Shown here piece after piece: positions 46,284 through 54,216 of a stretch of 64,000 bases of DNA; position 1 is the first letter of the stretch, and each line of letters begins with the position of its first letter. This DNA comes from Ramlibacter algicola (GTDB lineage: Bacteria; Pseudomonadota; Gammaproteobacteria; Burkholderiales; Burkholderiaceae_C): the NCBI RefSeq assembly GCF_016641735.1, contig NZ_JAEDAO010000001.1, positions 186,001-250,000 of the forward strand. The letters are read 5' to 3'. The position numbers and the translations under genes are program-made. The notes under the pieces are model-generated. The model saw only the letters and a program-made list of their open reading frames with translations. It made no database searches and was not told the origin of the DNA.

Positions 46284-46394
46284 GTGGTCTCCTTGAAGCC
46301 GGCGCGGCTCGGGCACCGGCGGGGTCGCACTCTGCCCGCGGCGGGGCGACAAGCAGCAGGAAAGGATGCCGAGTGGCCAGCGGCGCACTCGCCG

Positions 46395-46411
46395 GTATCG
46401 GATGGCGATAT
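46395..46411. promoter_or_regulatory. candidate operator, copy B
   Basis: GTATCGGATGGCGATAT is a near-palindrome (6+5+6) that matches copy A at 49234-49250 in 15 of 17 positions. It lies between the end of the LplT-PlsC gene and the start of the small exported protein gene, upstream of the latter. Confidence 0.5.
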
Positions 46412-48346
46412 TCAGCGGGCCAGCAGCGCCGCGACCCGCTCGCGCAATGCCGCCGGTTGCGCGGCGTTTGCGGGCATCGGTTCGCCCACCTCGAGCCCCA
46501 CGCGGCTCCAGAAGCCGCGCCGGAACGGCTTGGCCATCGCGCGTCCCTCGACGCGGCTGAAGAACGAGCCCCACAGGTTGGTCAGCGCCATCGGCACCAC
46601 CGGCGGGTCGATGCCGTCGGCGCTCGCGCGCTCGAGGATCTTGGCGATGCCGCCCTTGAACTCCTGCAACTCCCCGTCGCGCGTGATGGCGCCCTCCGGG
46701 AAGATCAGCAGCAGGTCGCCGTCACGCAGCACCTGCGCAGCGCGCTCGAACGCGGCTTCGTACACCGCCGGGTCGTCCTTCTGCGGTGCCACCGGGATGG
46801 CCTTGGCCAGGCGGAACAACCAGCCGAGGACCGGGGTGCGGAAGATGCGGTGGTCCATCACGAACACGATCGGCCGCGGGCTGGCCGCCATCAGCAGCAC
46901 CGCGTCGACGAAGCTCACGTGGTTGCACGCCAGCAGCGCAGGACCCTCCAGCGGGATGTGCTGCTCGCCACGGATGCGGAAGCGGTAGACCACGTGCGAC
47001 AGCACCCAGGCCACGAAGCGCAGCAGGTACTCGGGCACGAGCAGGAAGATGTACAGCGCCACCACCGCGTTGGCAATGCCGGTGAGCAGGAAGATCTGCG
47101 GCACGTCGCAGCCGGCCTTGAGCAGCAGGCCCGCCAGCACCGAGCTGGCGATCATGAACAGCGCGTTGAGGATGTTGTTGGCCGCGATGATCCGCGCGCG
47201 GTGCGTCGGCTGCGAGCGCAGCTGGATCAGCGCGTACATCGGCACGCTGTACAGGCCGGCGAACAGCGACAGCAGCGCCAGGTCCGCCATCACGCGCCAG
47301 TGCGCGGGCTGCGCGGCGAATGCGCCCAAGGTCTGCACGCCCGTGGGCGGCAGGCCGCGCGAGGCGAAGTACAGGTCGACCGCGAACACCGTCATGCCGA
47401 TGGCGCCCAGCGGCACCAGGCCGATTTCCACGTGGCGGCGCGACAGCACCTCGCACAGCAGCGAGCCGGTGCCGATGCCCACCGAGAACACCACGAGCAG
47501 CAGCGACGCGACCTGCTCGTTGCCGTGCAGCACCTCCTTGGCGAAGCTGGGAAACTGGCTGAGGAACACGGCGCCGAAGAACCACATCCAGCTGATGCCC
47601 AGCAGCGACCGGAACACCACCACGTTCTCGCGCGCGAGCTTCAGGTTGCGCCACGTCTCCGTGAACGGGTTCCAGTTGATCTGCAGCTGCGGGTCGGTCG
47701 ACGGCGACGCCGGGATGAACTGCGCGGTCAGCCTCCCGAGCAACGCGACCGCGATGCACGACGCGCCGACCCAGTGCGCGCCGACGTCCGGCATCGCGAT
47801 CAGCAGCCCGCCCGCGACGTTGCCCAGCAGGATGGCGACGAAGGTGCCCATCTCCACCATGCCGTTGCCGCCCGTGAGCTCGCGCTCGTCCAGGTGCTGC
47901 GGCAGGTAGGCGAACTTCACCGGACCGAACAGCGTCGAGTGCAGGCCCATGAGGAAGGTGCACGCGAGCAGCACCACGACGTTCGCGGCGAAGAAGCCGA
48001 AGGCGGCCAACACCATGATCCCGACCTCGAGCCACTTCACCATCCGGATCAGCGCCCGCTTGTCGTACTTGTCCGCGAGCTGGCCGCTGGTGGCCGAGAA
48101 CAGCAGGAAGGGCAGGATGAACAGCGCGCCGATCACCAGGCCGGCCATCGCCGGCGGCAACCAGGCCACCTGCAGCTGGTAGGTCACCATCACGGTGAAC
48201 GCGAACTTGAACAGGTTGTCGTTGCCCGCGCCGGCGAACTGGGTCCAGAAGAACGGCGCGAAGCGGCGCTGGCCCAGCAGCGCGAACTGGTTCGGGTGCG
48301 CGGGCGCGCCGGCGTCGGCGGCCCCGGAAGCAGCGATGGTGGTCAT
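46412..48346 (-). CDS. MFS transporter-acyltransferase fusion (LplT-PlsC)
   Basis: A 644-residue two-domain inner-membrane protein. Residues ~15-420 form a 12-helix major-facilitator domain like the lysophospholipid flippase LplT (QFAGAGNDNLFKFAF; FGPVKFAYLPQHL). Residues ~435-640 form a PlsC acyltransferase with the HX4D motif in NHVSFVD and FPEGAITRDG. The arrangement resembles E. coli LplT-Aas but lacks the AMP-ligase domain. It likely flips and reacylates lysophospholipids. GAGGAGGGG lies before ATG 48346. Confidence 0.93.
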   Translation of the reverse strand: MTTIAASGAADAGAPAHPNQFALLGQRRFAPFFWTQFAGAGNDNLFKFAFTVMVTYQLQVAWLPPAMAGLVIGALFILPFLLFSATSGQLADKYDKRALIRMVKWLEVGIMVLAAFGFFAANVVVLLACTFLMGLHSTLFGPVKFAYLPQHLDERELTGGNGMVEMGTFVAILLGNVAGGLLIAMPDVGAHWVGASCIAVALLGRLTAQFIPASPSTDPQLQINWNPFTETWRNLKLARENVVVFRSLLGISWMWFFGAVFLSQFPSFAKEVLHGNEQVASLLLVVFSVGIGTGSLLCEVLSRRHVEIGLVPLGAIGMTVFAVDLYFASRGLPPTGVQTLGAFAAQPAHWRVMADLALLSLFAGLYSVPMYALIQLRSQPTHRARIIAANNILNALFMIASSVLAGLLLKAGCDVPQIFLLTGIANAVVALYIFLLVPEYLLRFVAWVLSHVVYRFRIRGEQHIPLEGPALLACNHVSFVDAVLLMAASPRPIVFVMDHRIFRTPVLGWLFRLAKAIPVAPQKDDPAVYEAAFERAAQVLRDGDLLLIFPEGAITRDGELQEFKGGIAKILERASADGIDPPVVPMALTNLWGSFFSRVEGRAMAKPFRRGFWSRVGLEVGEPMPANAAQPAALRERVAALLAR

Positions 48347-48359
48347 GTCGGTCCCCTCC

Positions 48360-49142
48360 TCACGCTGCACGGGCCGGCAGCTTGGCGGCATTCTGCCGTG
48401 CGGGCACGAGGCGCGCGACGGCGAAAGTCACGGGCAGCACCGCCCAGGCGGCGACGAGGTGCTTGAGCGAATGGCCCGACACGAGGCCGCCGGTCAGCGT
48501 CCACACCTCGTGGTCGGCCACTTCGAACAGCTTGGCGAGCGCGTACGCCGCCACCACCCAGGCCCAGCGCACTGGCAATGCCGCGGGATGCTGCGTGGCG
48601 GCCAAGGCGAGCAGCAACACCGCACCGCCGCCTTGCACGACGGCCCACGGCCACAAGTCCCCCGTAGCAAGCCAGGACGCGATCGCCGCCGGCCCCGTGA
48701 AGATGATGAGCGTCGCGAGCGCCAGGCCCGCGCGGCTGCTCACGCGGCACCCCGCCAGGCCGAGCACGCCGGCGAAGGCGAGCACCATCCCGGCGCGGTC
48801 GACGGCCACGCGCACGTCGTCCGGTGCCAGGTGGTACCAGCCGGAAGCAAGGCAGGTCGTGACCAGCCCGCAAGCGGTGAGCGCCAGCAATGCGCGCTCG
48901 GCGCTCGCGAGCACTCCCCACGCACGCAGCAGCGCCAGGCCGCACGACAGGCCGACGGCGGCGAACGCGAGGTTCGACAGCACATCGCCCGGATGCGGCA
49001 CGCCGTGCCAGAGGCCCTGGTCGGCGAACTGGTGGTACTGCGCCACCTGCGCGACGCTGGGGCCGGCAAGGGCCAGCGCCGCGAGGGCGAGCACCGCCAG
49101 CAGCAGGCGCCACTCGCGCGGCATGGGACGGTCGATCGGCAT
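48360..49142 (-). CDS. ceramidase-like (CREST superfamily) membrane protein
   Basis: A 260-residue polytopic protein with about seven membrane segments. DQGLWHGVPHPGDVLSNLAFA, the central SGWYH and the late GHSLKHLVAAWAV give the conserved His, Asp and Ser pattern of CREST hydrolases (alkaline ceramidase, PAQR relatives), which bind zinc in the membrane. A lipid amidase or hydrolase role is inferred. It lies 13 nt upstream of the LplT-PlsC gene on the same transcript. Confidence 0.85.
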   Translation of the reverse strand: MPIDRPMPREWRLLLAVLALAALALAGPSVAQVAQYHQFADQGLWHGVPHPGDVLSNLAFAAVGLSCGLALLRAWGVLASAERALLALTACGLVTTCLASGWYHLAPDDVRVAVDRAGMVLAFAGVLGLAGCRVSSRAGLALATLIIFTGPAAIASWLATGDLWPWAVVQGGGAVLLLALAATQHPAALPVRWAWVVAAYALAKLFEVADHEVWTLTGGLVSGHSLKHLVAAWAVLPVTFAVARLVPARQNAAKLPARAA

Positions 49143-49233
49143 GGAATCCTCCTGCGAAGAGGACGCCAGTCTGCGCAGGCGCTCCCGCGCAGTCTCGAAA
49201 ATTCAGCCACCGACGCCCTTGACGGCCCCATGA

Positions 49234-49250
49234 GTATCGGATGACGATAC
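49234..49250. promoter_or_regulatory. candidate operator, copy A
   Basis: GTATCGGATGACGATAC is a palindrome (GTATCG-5-CGATAC) in the 112-bp divergent region between the CREST gene and the HTH regulator gene, 4 bp before the regulator's ATG. With TTGACG at 49219-49224 as -35, it would overlap the -10 of the regulator promoter, suggesting autorepression. The regulator has no clear ribosome site and may be leaderless. Confidence 0.55.
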
Positions 49251-49254
49251 CGGC

Positions 49255-50004
49255 ATGAGCACCAGCGCCGATCTCGTCCTCGCCCTCAAGAAGGAACTCA
49301 AGGCCGCCGGGCTCACCTACGCGCTGCTCGCCAAGCGCCTGGGCATGGCGGAGTCGAGCGTCAAGCGCATGCTGGCGAAGGGCGACATGCCGCTGTCGCG
49401 CGTGGACGCGATCTGCCGCGCGCTCAAGCTCGATTTCGCCGAGCTCGCGCGGCGCGTCGCCGATGCGCAGCCGCTCATGACCGAGCTGACGCAGGACCAG
49501 GAGCGCGCGGTGGTCGCCGACAAGAAGCTGCTGCTGGTCGCGATCAGCGTCCTGAGCCTGTGGACGCTGGAGCAGGTCACGGCGACCTACCGGTTGAGCG
49601 AAGCGGAGTGCATCAAGTACTTCGCGCAGCTGGATCGCATCGGGATCATCGAGCTGCGGCCCATGAACCGCTACCGGCTCAAGCTGGCGAAGACGTTCCG
49701 CTGGCGGCCGCACGGCCCGGTGATGAACTACTTCCGCGACCAGGTCGTGCACGACTACTTCGCGGGCGGCTTCGACCGCGGCGCCGAAAGCCTGCTGCTG
49801 GTGCACGGTTCGGTCAGCAAGGCGATCGCGCCGTCGTTCGTGGACCGGCTGCAGCGGCTGGCGCAGGACTTCGCACAGCAGCACCAGGCCGACCAGAAGC
49901 TGCCCGAGACGGCGCGCGAGGGCTACACGCTGCTGCTGGCGATGCGCGAGTGGGAGTTCGAGGCCTTCACCCGCCTGCGGCGGGGGACTCCAGGAACACG
50001 GTGA
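49255..50004 (+). CDS. HTH (XRE-like) transcriptional regulator
   Basis: A 249-residue regulator. The N-terminal helix-turn-helix is LTYALLAKRLGMAESSVKRMLAKGDMPLSRVDAIC (about 20-54), Cro/C1-like. The remaining ~180 residues are predicted helical, with a segment LEQVTATYRLSEAECIKYFAQLDRIGIIEL that resembles a winged helix; no ligand motif is visible. It diverges from the CREST-LplT/PlsC operon and is the best candidate to bind the GTATCG-CGATAC sites. Its 3' end overlaps the convergent FIST gene by 38 bp. Confidence 0.85.
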   Translation: MSTSADLVLALKKELKAAGLTYALLAKRLGMAESSVKRMLAKGDMPLSRVDAICRALKLDFAELARRVADAQPLMTELTQDQERAVVADKKLLLVAISVLSLWTLEQVTATYRLSEAECIKYFAQLDRIGIIELRPMNRYRLKLAKTFRWRPHGPVMNYFRDQVVHDYFAGGFDRGAESLLLVHGSVSKAIAPSFVDRLQRLAQDFAQQHQADQKLPETAREGYTLLLAMREWEFEAFTRLRRGTPGTR

Positions 50005-51250
50005 GCACGCCGGTGTAGCCGTACACGTGGTGGCGCGCGATCTCGCCACCGGCGAAGAAGCCCACCAGCGGCACGTCACCCAGCGCGCGACGCACGATCT
50101 GCAGTTCCGCGCTCGGGCTGCCGAAGTGCGGGCCGCCGCGGCCGGCGCAGCTGACGTAGATCGCGCCGGCGATGCCGCGTGCCACATGGGGGCCGGCCTG
50201 CGCCTCGGGCGCGGCCAGCGCGCTGGCGACGTGCACCTCGAGCTCCTCGGGTTCGAGTTCCTCGCGGATCTCCGCGCAGATGCGCACCAGGTCGGCCTTG
50301 GCCGCCTGCGCATTGCGGCGGCAGAAAGCCATGCGCGTGCCTTCCTGCACCTGCGACGCCACCGCGACGCCATGCCGCGCGGGGTCCAGCCCGATGATGT
50401 GGCGCACGACGACGTCGCTGCCGAAGATGCGCGCGCGTTCGACCACCGCCTCGGCGCCGGGCGCGGTGAGGCCGACCAGCGTGGCGCGCAGCAGCTGCAT
50501 CGCCTCCTTGGGCTTGTCCAGCGAGATGCCGGCGTCCTCCAGCAGCACGTCCAGCGCGGGGCGGCCGTCGATCTCCAGCAGCACGTTGCCTTCGGCCTTC
50601 GTCACCGTGCGCTGCTCGCCCAGCGGCTGGCAGCCCTGCGTCACGCGCGACACCACCGGGACGTCCTCGCCGAACGCCACGCCGGACAGGCCGCCGCGGA
50701 ACACGCCGCTGGCCTTGCCGTGGCCCTTGATGTTGCCGTTGCCGCTGATGGCGAACTGCACGGTGTCGGCGCGGCTGGCGGCCAGGCCGCCGAACAGGTA
50801 GCCGGTGGCGGTGCGCGATGCGAGTTCGTCGACCAGCTCGCCGACGTCGGGCGTCGTCGGATCCGCATGCACCAGCGCCGTGTGCGGCTGGAACCCCATG
50901 CCTTCGCCCACGCCCAGCGGCGCGACACCGGAGAACACGCGGTACTGGTGCGGTGGCACGGCGCAGAGCATGACCGCCAGCGCCGGCTCGTCGAAGTACT
51001 CGACGTTGTTGGACGCGATGCCGACGCCGACGGTGCCGGACCAGTCGGTGATCTCCGGCAGCTCGGCGCTGACGTGCTCGAGGATGTCCTGCGCGTGGAC
51101 CGCGTAGTGGTCGGTGATGTACAACAGGCCCAGCGTGGGATTGGCGGCGTAGTCGCGCAGCGCCATCTGGGCGCGCAGCTGCGCCAGCACCAGGCCGGCC
51201 GCCATCGACCAGTCCGGGTGCGTCGCGTGCGCGAACGGGAACAACTTCAC
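49967..51250 (-). CDS. FIST-domain sensory protein
   Basis: A 427-residue cytoplasmic protein with FIST N (about 25-225, GLLYITDHYAVHAQDIL; GLAASRADTVQF) and FIST C (about 235-395, containing CAGRGGPHFGSPSAELQ and VPLVGFFAGGEIA). FIST domains bind small ligands, perhaps amino acids, and are often joined to signalling outputs; here they stand alone, so it may be a carrier or partner-dependent sensor. It lies 10 nt downstream of the PhaM gene. Confidence 0.9.
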   Translation of the reverse strand: MKLFPFAHATHPDWSMAAGLVLAQLRAQMALRDYAANPTLGLLYITDHYAVHAQDILEHVSAELPEITDWSGTVGVGIASNNVEYFDEPALAVMLCAVPPHQYRVFSGVAPLGVGEGMGFQPHTALVHADPTTPDVGELVDELASRTATGYLFGGLAASRADTVQFAISGNGNIKGHGKASGVFRGGLSGVAFGEDVPVVSRVTQGCQPLGEQRTVTKAEGNVLLEIDGRPALDVLLEDAGISLDKPKEAMQLLRATLVGLTAPGAEAVVERARIFGSDVVVRHIIGLDPARHGVAVASQVQEGTRMAFCRRNAQAAKADLVRICAEIREELEPEELEVHVASALAAPEAQAGPHVARGIAGAIYVSCAGRGGPHFGSPSAELQIVRRALGDVPLVGFFAGGEIARHHVYGYTGVLTVFLESPAAGG

Positions 51251-51260
51251 GGGGAATCCT

Positions 51261-51926
51261 TCAGCGGCCCGTCTTGCGGGCCGCGCCGCGCTTGGCCGGT
51301 GCCTTGCGCGCCGGCTTGGCGCTCGATCGCTTGGTCGCGGCCTTGGCCGCGTTGCCGGCGCCCTTCATCGCTTCTCGCGCGGCGCCGGTGGCCATGTGCT
51401 TCGCCGTATCGACGGCGGTGGTGCGCGCGACGTCCTTCATGGCGTCGGTCGCGATCTGCTGGAACTGCTGTGTGAGCGCGCCCCACCATTGCAGCGGATC
51501 GACCATCGGCGCGGCGGCCTTGCCGCCCTTGCCGGTCGCCTTCTTCGCCGCACCGGCCACGTCCGAAGCCGCCTGCGCCGCCTTCTGCACGCCGCCGGCC
51601 ATCGTGTCGGCGGCCTTGAGCTTGAGCGCGTTGGCGACGTCGCCCATGTTGAAGTTCATGCCCTGGAGCGTCGCGAGGGTCATCTTCTGCACCTCGAGCG
51701 CCTGGACGGTGGCGGCCAGCGCCTTCGAGTTCTGGTCCAGCCAGAAGTGCACCGCCTTCAGTTCCTCGATGCGCTTTTCGAGTTCCTCGACGTTGAGCGT
51801 GGGCGCGACCCAGTTCGACAGGTTGGGCAGCTGCGGGATCGCCTGCGACGCCCCCTTGGCGATGTTCTGCAGGAAATCGAAGCCGGGAACGAACTTGCCG
51901 AAGCCGGCGGTGGATGGGTCGCTCAT
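51261..51926 (-). CDS. phaM: PhaM-type polyhydroxyalkanoate granule protein
   Basis: A 221-residue protein. The N-terminal FGKFVPGFDFLQN and WVAPTLNVEELEKRIEELKAVHFWLDQN segments match PhaM, which activates PHA synthase PhaC1 and links granules to the nucleoid. The last ~60 residues are Lys/Ala/Pro/Arg-rich, the DNA-binding tail that distributes granules at division. No phaC or phaP is in view. A PHA-storing host is implied. Confidence 0.93.
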   Translation of the reverse strand: MSDPSTAGFGKFVPGFDFLQNIAKGASQAIPQLPNLSNWVAPTLNVEELEKRIEELKAVHFWLDQNSKALAATVQALEVQKMTLATLQGMNFNMGDVANALKLKAADTMAGGVQKAAQAASDVAGAAKKATGKGGKAAAPMVDPLQWWGALTQQFQQIATDAMKDVARTTAVDTAKHMATGAAREAMKGAGNAAKAATKRSSAKPARKAPAKRGAARKTGR

Positions 51927-51982
51927 GCGCTGCCTCCGGGTGATGGAACCAGCTTAGCAGGCCTGCGCGGGCCCGGGGCGCG

Positions 51983-52477
51983 TCAGTGCCTGGAGTGCGA
52001 ACCGGCCGACGCGGCCGCGTTGACGCCCTTCGGCGCCGCGGCCGAGACCGGCACCTGCAGCGCGAGCTGGCGCTGCTCGCCCTTGGCGGTCTTGAACGTG
52101 AGCGTCACCGGGATCGAGGTGTCGGGCTGCAGCGGCGCCTTCAGCTCCTGCAGCATGACGTGGTAGCCACCGGGCTTGAGCTGCACCGGCCGCTTCGCCG
52201 GGATGTCCAGCGCGTCCAGCGCGCGCATGCGCATGACGTCGCCTTCCATCTTCATCTCGTGCACCTCGGCCACGCGCGCCACCGGCGACGCGACGCCGAC
52301 CAGCCGGAGCGGCTCACTGCTCGTGATCGTCATGAACACGCCGCTGGAGCGCTGGCCCGGCACGCTCGCGCGCGCCCAGGCGCCGTCGACGGACACGGGA
52401 GTCGTTTGCGCGGCGGCGATGGTGGAGGCGGCGGCCAGCAGCAGCGCTGCGGCGGCGCGGGGAAGCAGGGGGGACAT
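51983..52477 (-). CDS. periplasmic copper chaperone PCu(A)C
   Basis: A 164-residue exported protein: signal peptide (1-24, ending AAAQ) and a PCuAC cupredoxin-like domain with the copper(I) motif [14 protein letters not shown] ... GGYHVMLQ, i.e. the family pattern H-x-M followed by a later H-x-M. A His/Ser/Ala tail ends SHSRH. It delivers copper to the CuA site of cytochrome oxidase, so the caa3 oxidase of this window is a possible client, though it is 36 kb away. Confidence 0.94.
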   Translation of the reverse strand: MSPLLPRAAAALLLAAASTIAAAQTTPVSVDGAWARASVPGQRSSGVFMTITSSEPLRLVGVASPVARVAEVHEMKMEGDVMRMRALDALDIPAKRPVQLKPGGYHVMLQELKAPLQPDTSIPVTLTFKTAKGEQRQLALQVPVSAAAPKGVNAAASAGSHSRH

Positions 52478-52511
52478 GGCAGGCTCGGCGGCTGATGCCG
52501 CGATGCGCCGA

Positions 52512-53339
52512 TTATCCGTGCCGGCCTGCCGCCGCGTCGTCGGCGGGGAATTGCGGGGCGCGGCGTTCGCGCAGCGAGGCCACGCCCTCGCGCACGTCCG
52601 GCCCCGCGAAGCCCATGAATTCCAGCGCGAGCGAGGTGTCGAACGCAGGACCCGCCTGCCGCAGCCAGTTGTTCAGGGAGTACTTGGTCCAGCGGATCGC
52701 GGTCTGGCTGCCTTGCGCCAGACGATCGGCGATCTCGTAGGCCTTGGGCAGCAGCTGGTCGCCGTCGACCGCGAGCGCCACCAGCCCGATGCGCTCGGCT
52801 TCCTCGCCGCTGACCGGTTCGCAGAGCAGGAGGTGGTACTTGGCCTTGGCCATGCCGCACAGCAGCGGCCACACGATCGCGGCGTGGTCGCCGGCCGCGA
52901 CGCCCAGGCGCGTGTGGCCGTCGACGATGCGCGCGTCCCTGGCCGCGATCGGTATGTCGGCCAGCAGGCCCGCCACCAGGCCGGCGCCGACCGCCGGCCC
53001 GTGCAGCGCGCTGACGATCGGCTTGTCGCAGTTGATCACGTTGTAGACCAGGTCCCGCGCCTCCTGCCACACGCGGGTGCGCACCGCGAAGTCCTGCGCC
53101 ATGTCCTGCACCAGCGACAGGTCACCGCCACCCGAAAAGCCCATGCCTTCGCCCCGCAGCACCGCGCAACGCACGCCGGGGTCGGCGGCGACGTCGCGCC
53201 AGATCTCCGCCAGCTCGCGGTGGCCGTCGTGGCCGGCCGTGGGCAGCTTGCCGTTGGCGGCGCGCATCTGGATGTCCAGCACGCTGTCGTCGGGGCCGCG
53301 CCGGGTGATGGCGAGCGTGCGGTAGCGGGAATAGTCCAT
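52512..53339 (-). CDS. enoyl-CoA hydratase/isomerase family protein
   Basis: A 275-residue crotonase-fold enzyme. The oxyanion-hole segments are [15 protein letters not shown] and [19 protein letters not shown]; the trimer core [21 protein letters not shown] holds the place of the second catalytic acid, where the usual Glu seems replaced (Asp in GDHA). The CoA substrate is unknown. It begins at ATG 53339; the conserved domain [11 protein letters not shown] starts there. Confidence 0.92.
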   Translation of the reverse strand: MDYSRYRTLAITRRGPDDSVLDIQMRAANGKLPTAGHDGHRELAEIWRDVAADPGVRCAVLRGEGMGFSGGGDLSLVQDMAQDFAVRTRVWQEARDLVYNVINCDKPIVSALHGPAVGAGLVAGLLADIPIAARDARIVDGHTRLGVAAGDHAAIVWPLLCGMAKAKYHLLLCEPVSGEEAERIGLVALAVDGDQLLPKAYEIADRLAQGSQTAIRWTKYSLNNWLRQAGPAFDTSLALEFMGFAGPDVREGVASLRERRAPQFPADDAAAGRHG

Positions 53340-53391
53340 GGGTCGTCTCCTTGGCGCGATTGTCCCCGGCGGCGGTGGCACTTCCCCGACA

Positions 53392-53407
53392 GTAGGACGC
53401 CTCCTAC
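53392..53407. promoter_or_regulatory. dyad symmetry upstream of the trehalose operon
   Basis: GTAGGA-CGCC-TCCTAC is a 6+4+6 perfect inverted repeat, 60 bp before otsB and 53 bp before the divergent enoyl-CoA hydratase gene. It could be an operator or a short hairpin; no protein is known to me for it. Confidence 0.35.
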
Positions 53408-53466
53408 GACCCCTCATGCCCGCCGGGCGCTGCTGTGGAGCTGAGACGGTGTTAGCGTCACGCCCC

Positions 53467-54216
53467 ATGAATTTCGTGGAGATCCTGAGTCCGGCCTGCG
53501 CGCTGTTCCTGGACTTCGACGGCACGCTGGTGGACATCGCTCCCGAGCCAGGCGCGATCGTCGTCCCCTGCAGCCTGGTACCGACGCTCTCCGCGCTGCA
53601 GACGTACCTGGGCGGTGCCGTCGCGGTGGTCAGCGGCCGGTCGATCCGCGAGCTCGACACCTACCTCGCTCCCTTGCAGTTGCCGGTGGCCGGCGTGCAC
53701 GGCGCCGAGCGGCGCGACGCGTCCGGCGCGCTCGACCGCGTGGAGCCCGCGTCGCTGGAGGAAGTCACGCGCGCTGCGCTCGCGCTGCGGGCGCGCGACG
53801 CCCGCCTGCTCGTCGAGGAGAAGGGCACGTCCGTCGCCCTGCACTACCGGCGGGCGCCCGAGCTGGAGCGCGAGTGCATCGACGCCATGGCCGCTGCGGT
53901 CGACCGCTCGGAAGGCCTGGCGCTGCTGCGCGGCAAGATGGTCGTCGAAGCGAAACCGTGCGGCGCCAGCAAGGGCGCCGCCATCGAAGCCTTCCTGCGC
54001 GAGCCACCCTTTGCCGGCCGCACGCCGGTGTTCGTCGGCGACGACGTGACCGACGAAGCCGGCTTCGAGGCCGTGCAACGCCTGGGCGGCCTGGGCGTCA
54101 AGGTGGGCGAAGGCCCGTCGGCGGCCTGGCAACGGCTGGCCGATCCCGGCGCGCTGCGCCTCGAATTCGAACGCGCGGTCGCCACCAAGGTCGCCGCCAC
54201 CCCTGCGGAACAATGA
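53467..54216 (+). CDS. otsB: trehalose-6-phosphate phosphatase
   Basis: A 249-residue HAD phosphatase. The nucleophile motif is D16-F-D18-G-T ([11 protein letters not shown]), VVSGRS is motif II and [12 protein letters not shown] is motif III/IV. It dephosphorylates trehalose-6-phosphate, the second step of trehalose synthesis. ATG 53467 was chosen because the HAD motif follows at the usual distance. Its stop overlaps the next start (ATGA). Confidence 0.97.
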   Translation: MNFVEILSPACALFLDFDGTLVDIAPEPGAIVVPCSLVPTLSALQTYLGGAVAVVSGRSIRELDTYLAPLQLPVAGVHGAERRDASGALDRVEPASLEEVTRAALALRARDARLLVEEKGTSVALHYRRAPELERECIDAMAAAVDRSEGLALLRGKMVVEAKPCGASKGAAIEAFLREPPFAGRTPVFVGDDVTDEAGFEAVQRLGGLGVKVGEGPSAAWQRLADPGALRLEFERAVATKVAATPAEQ

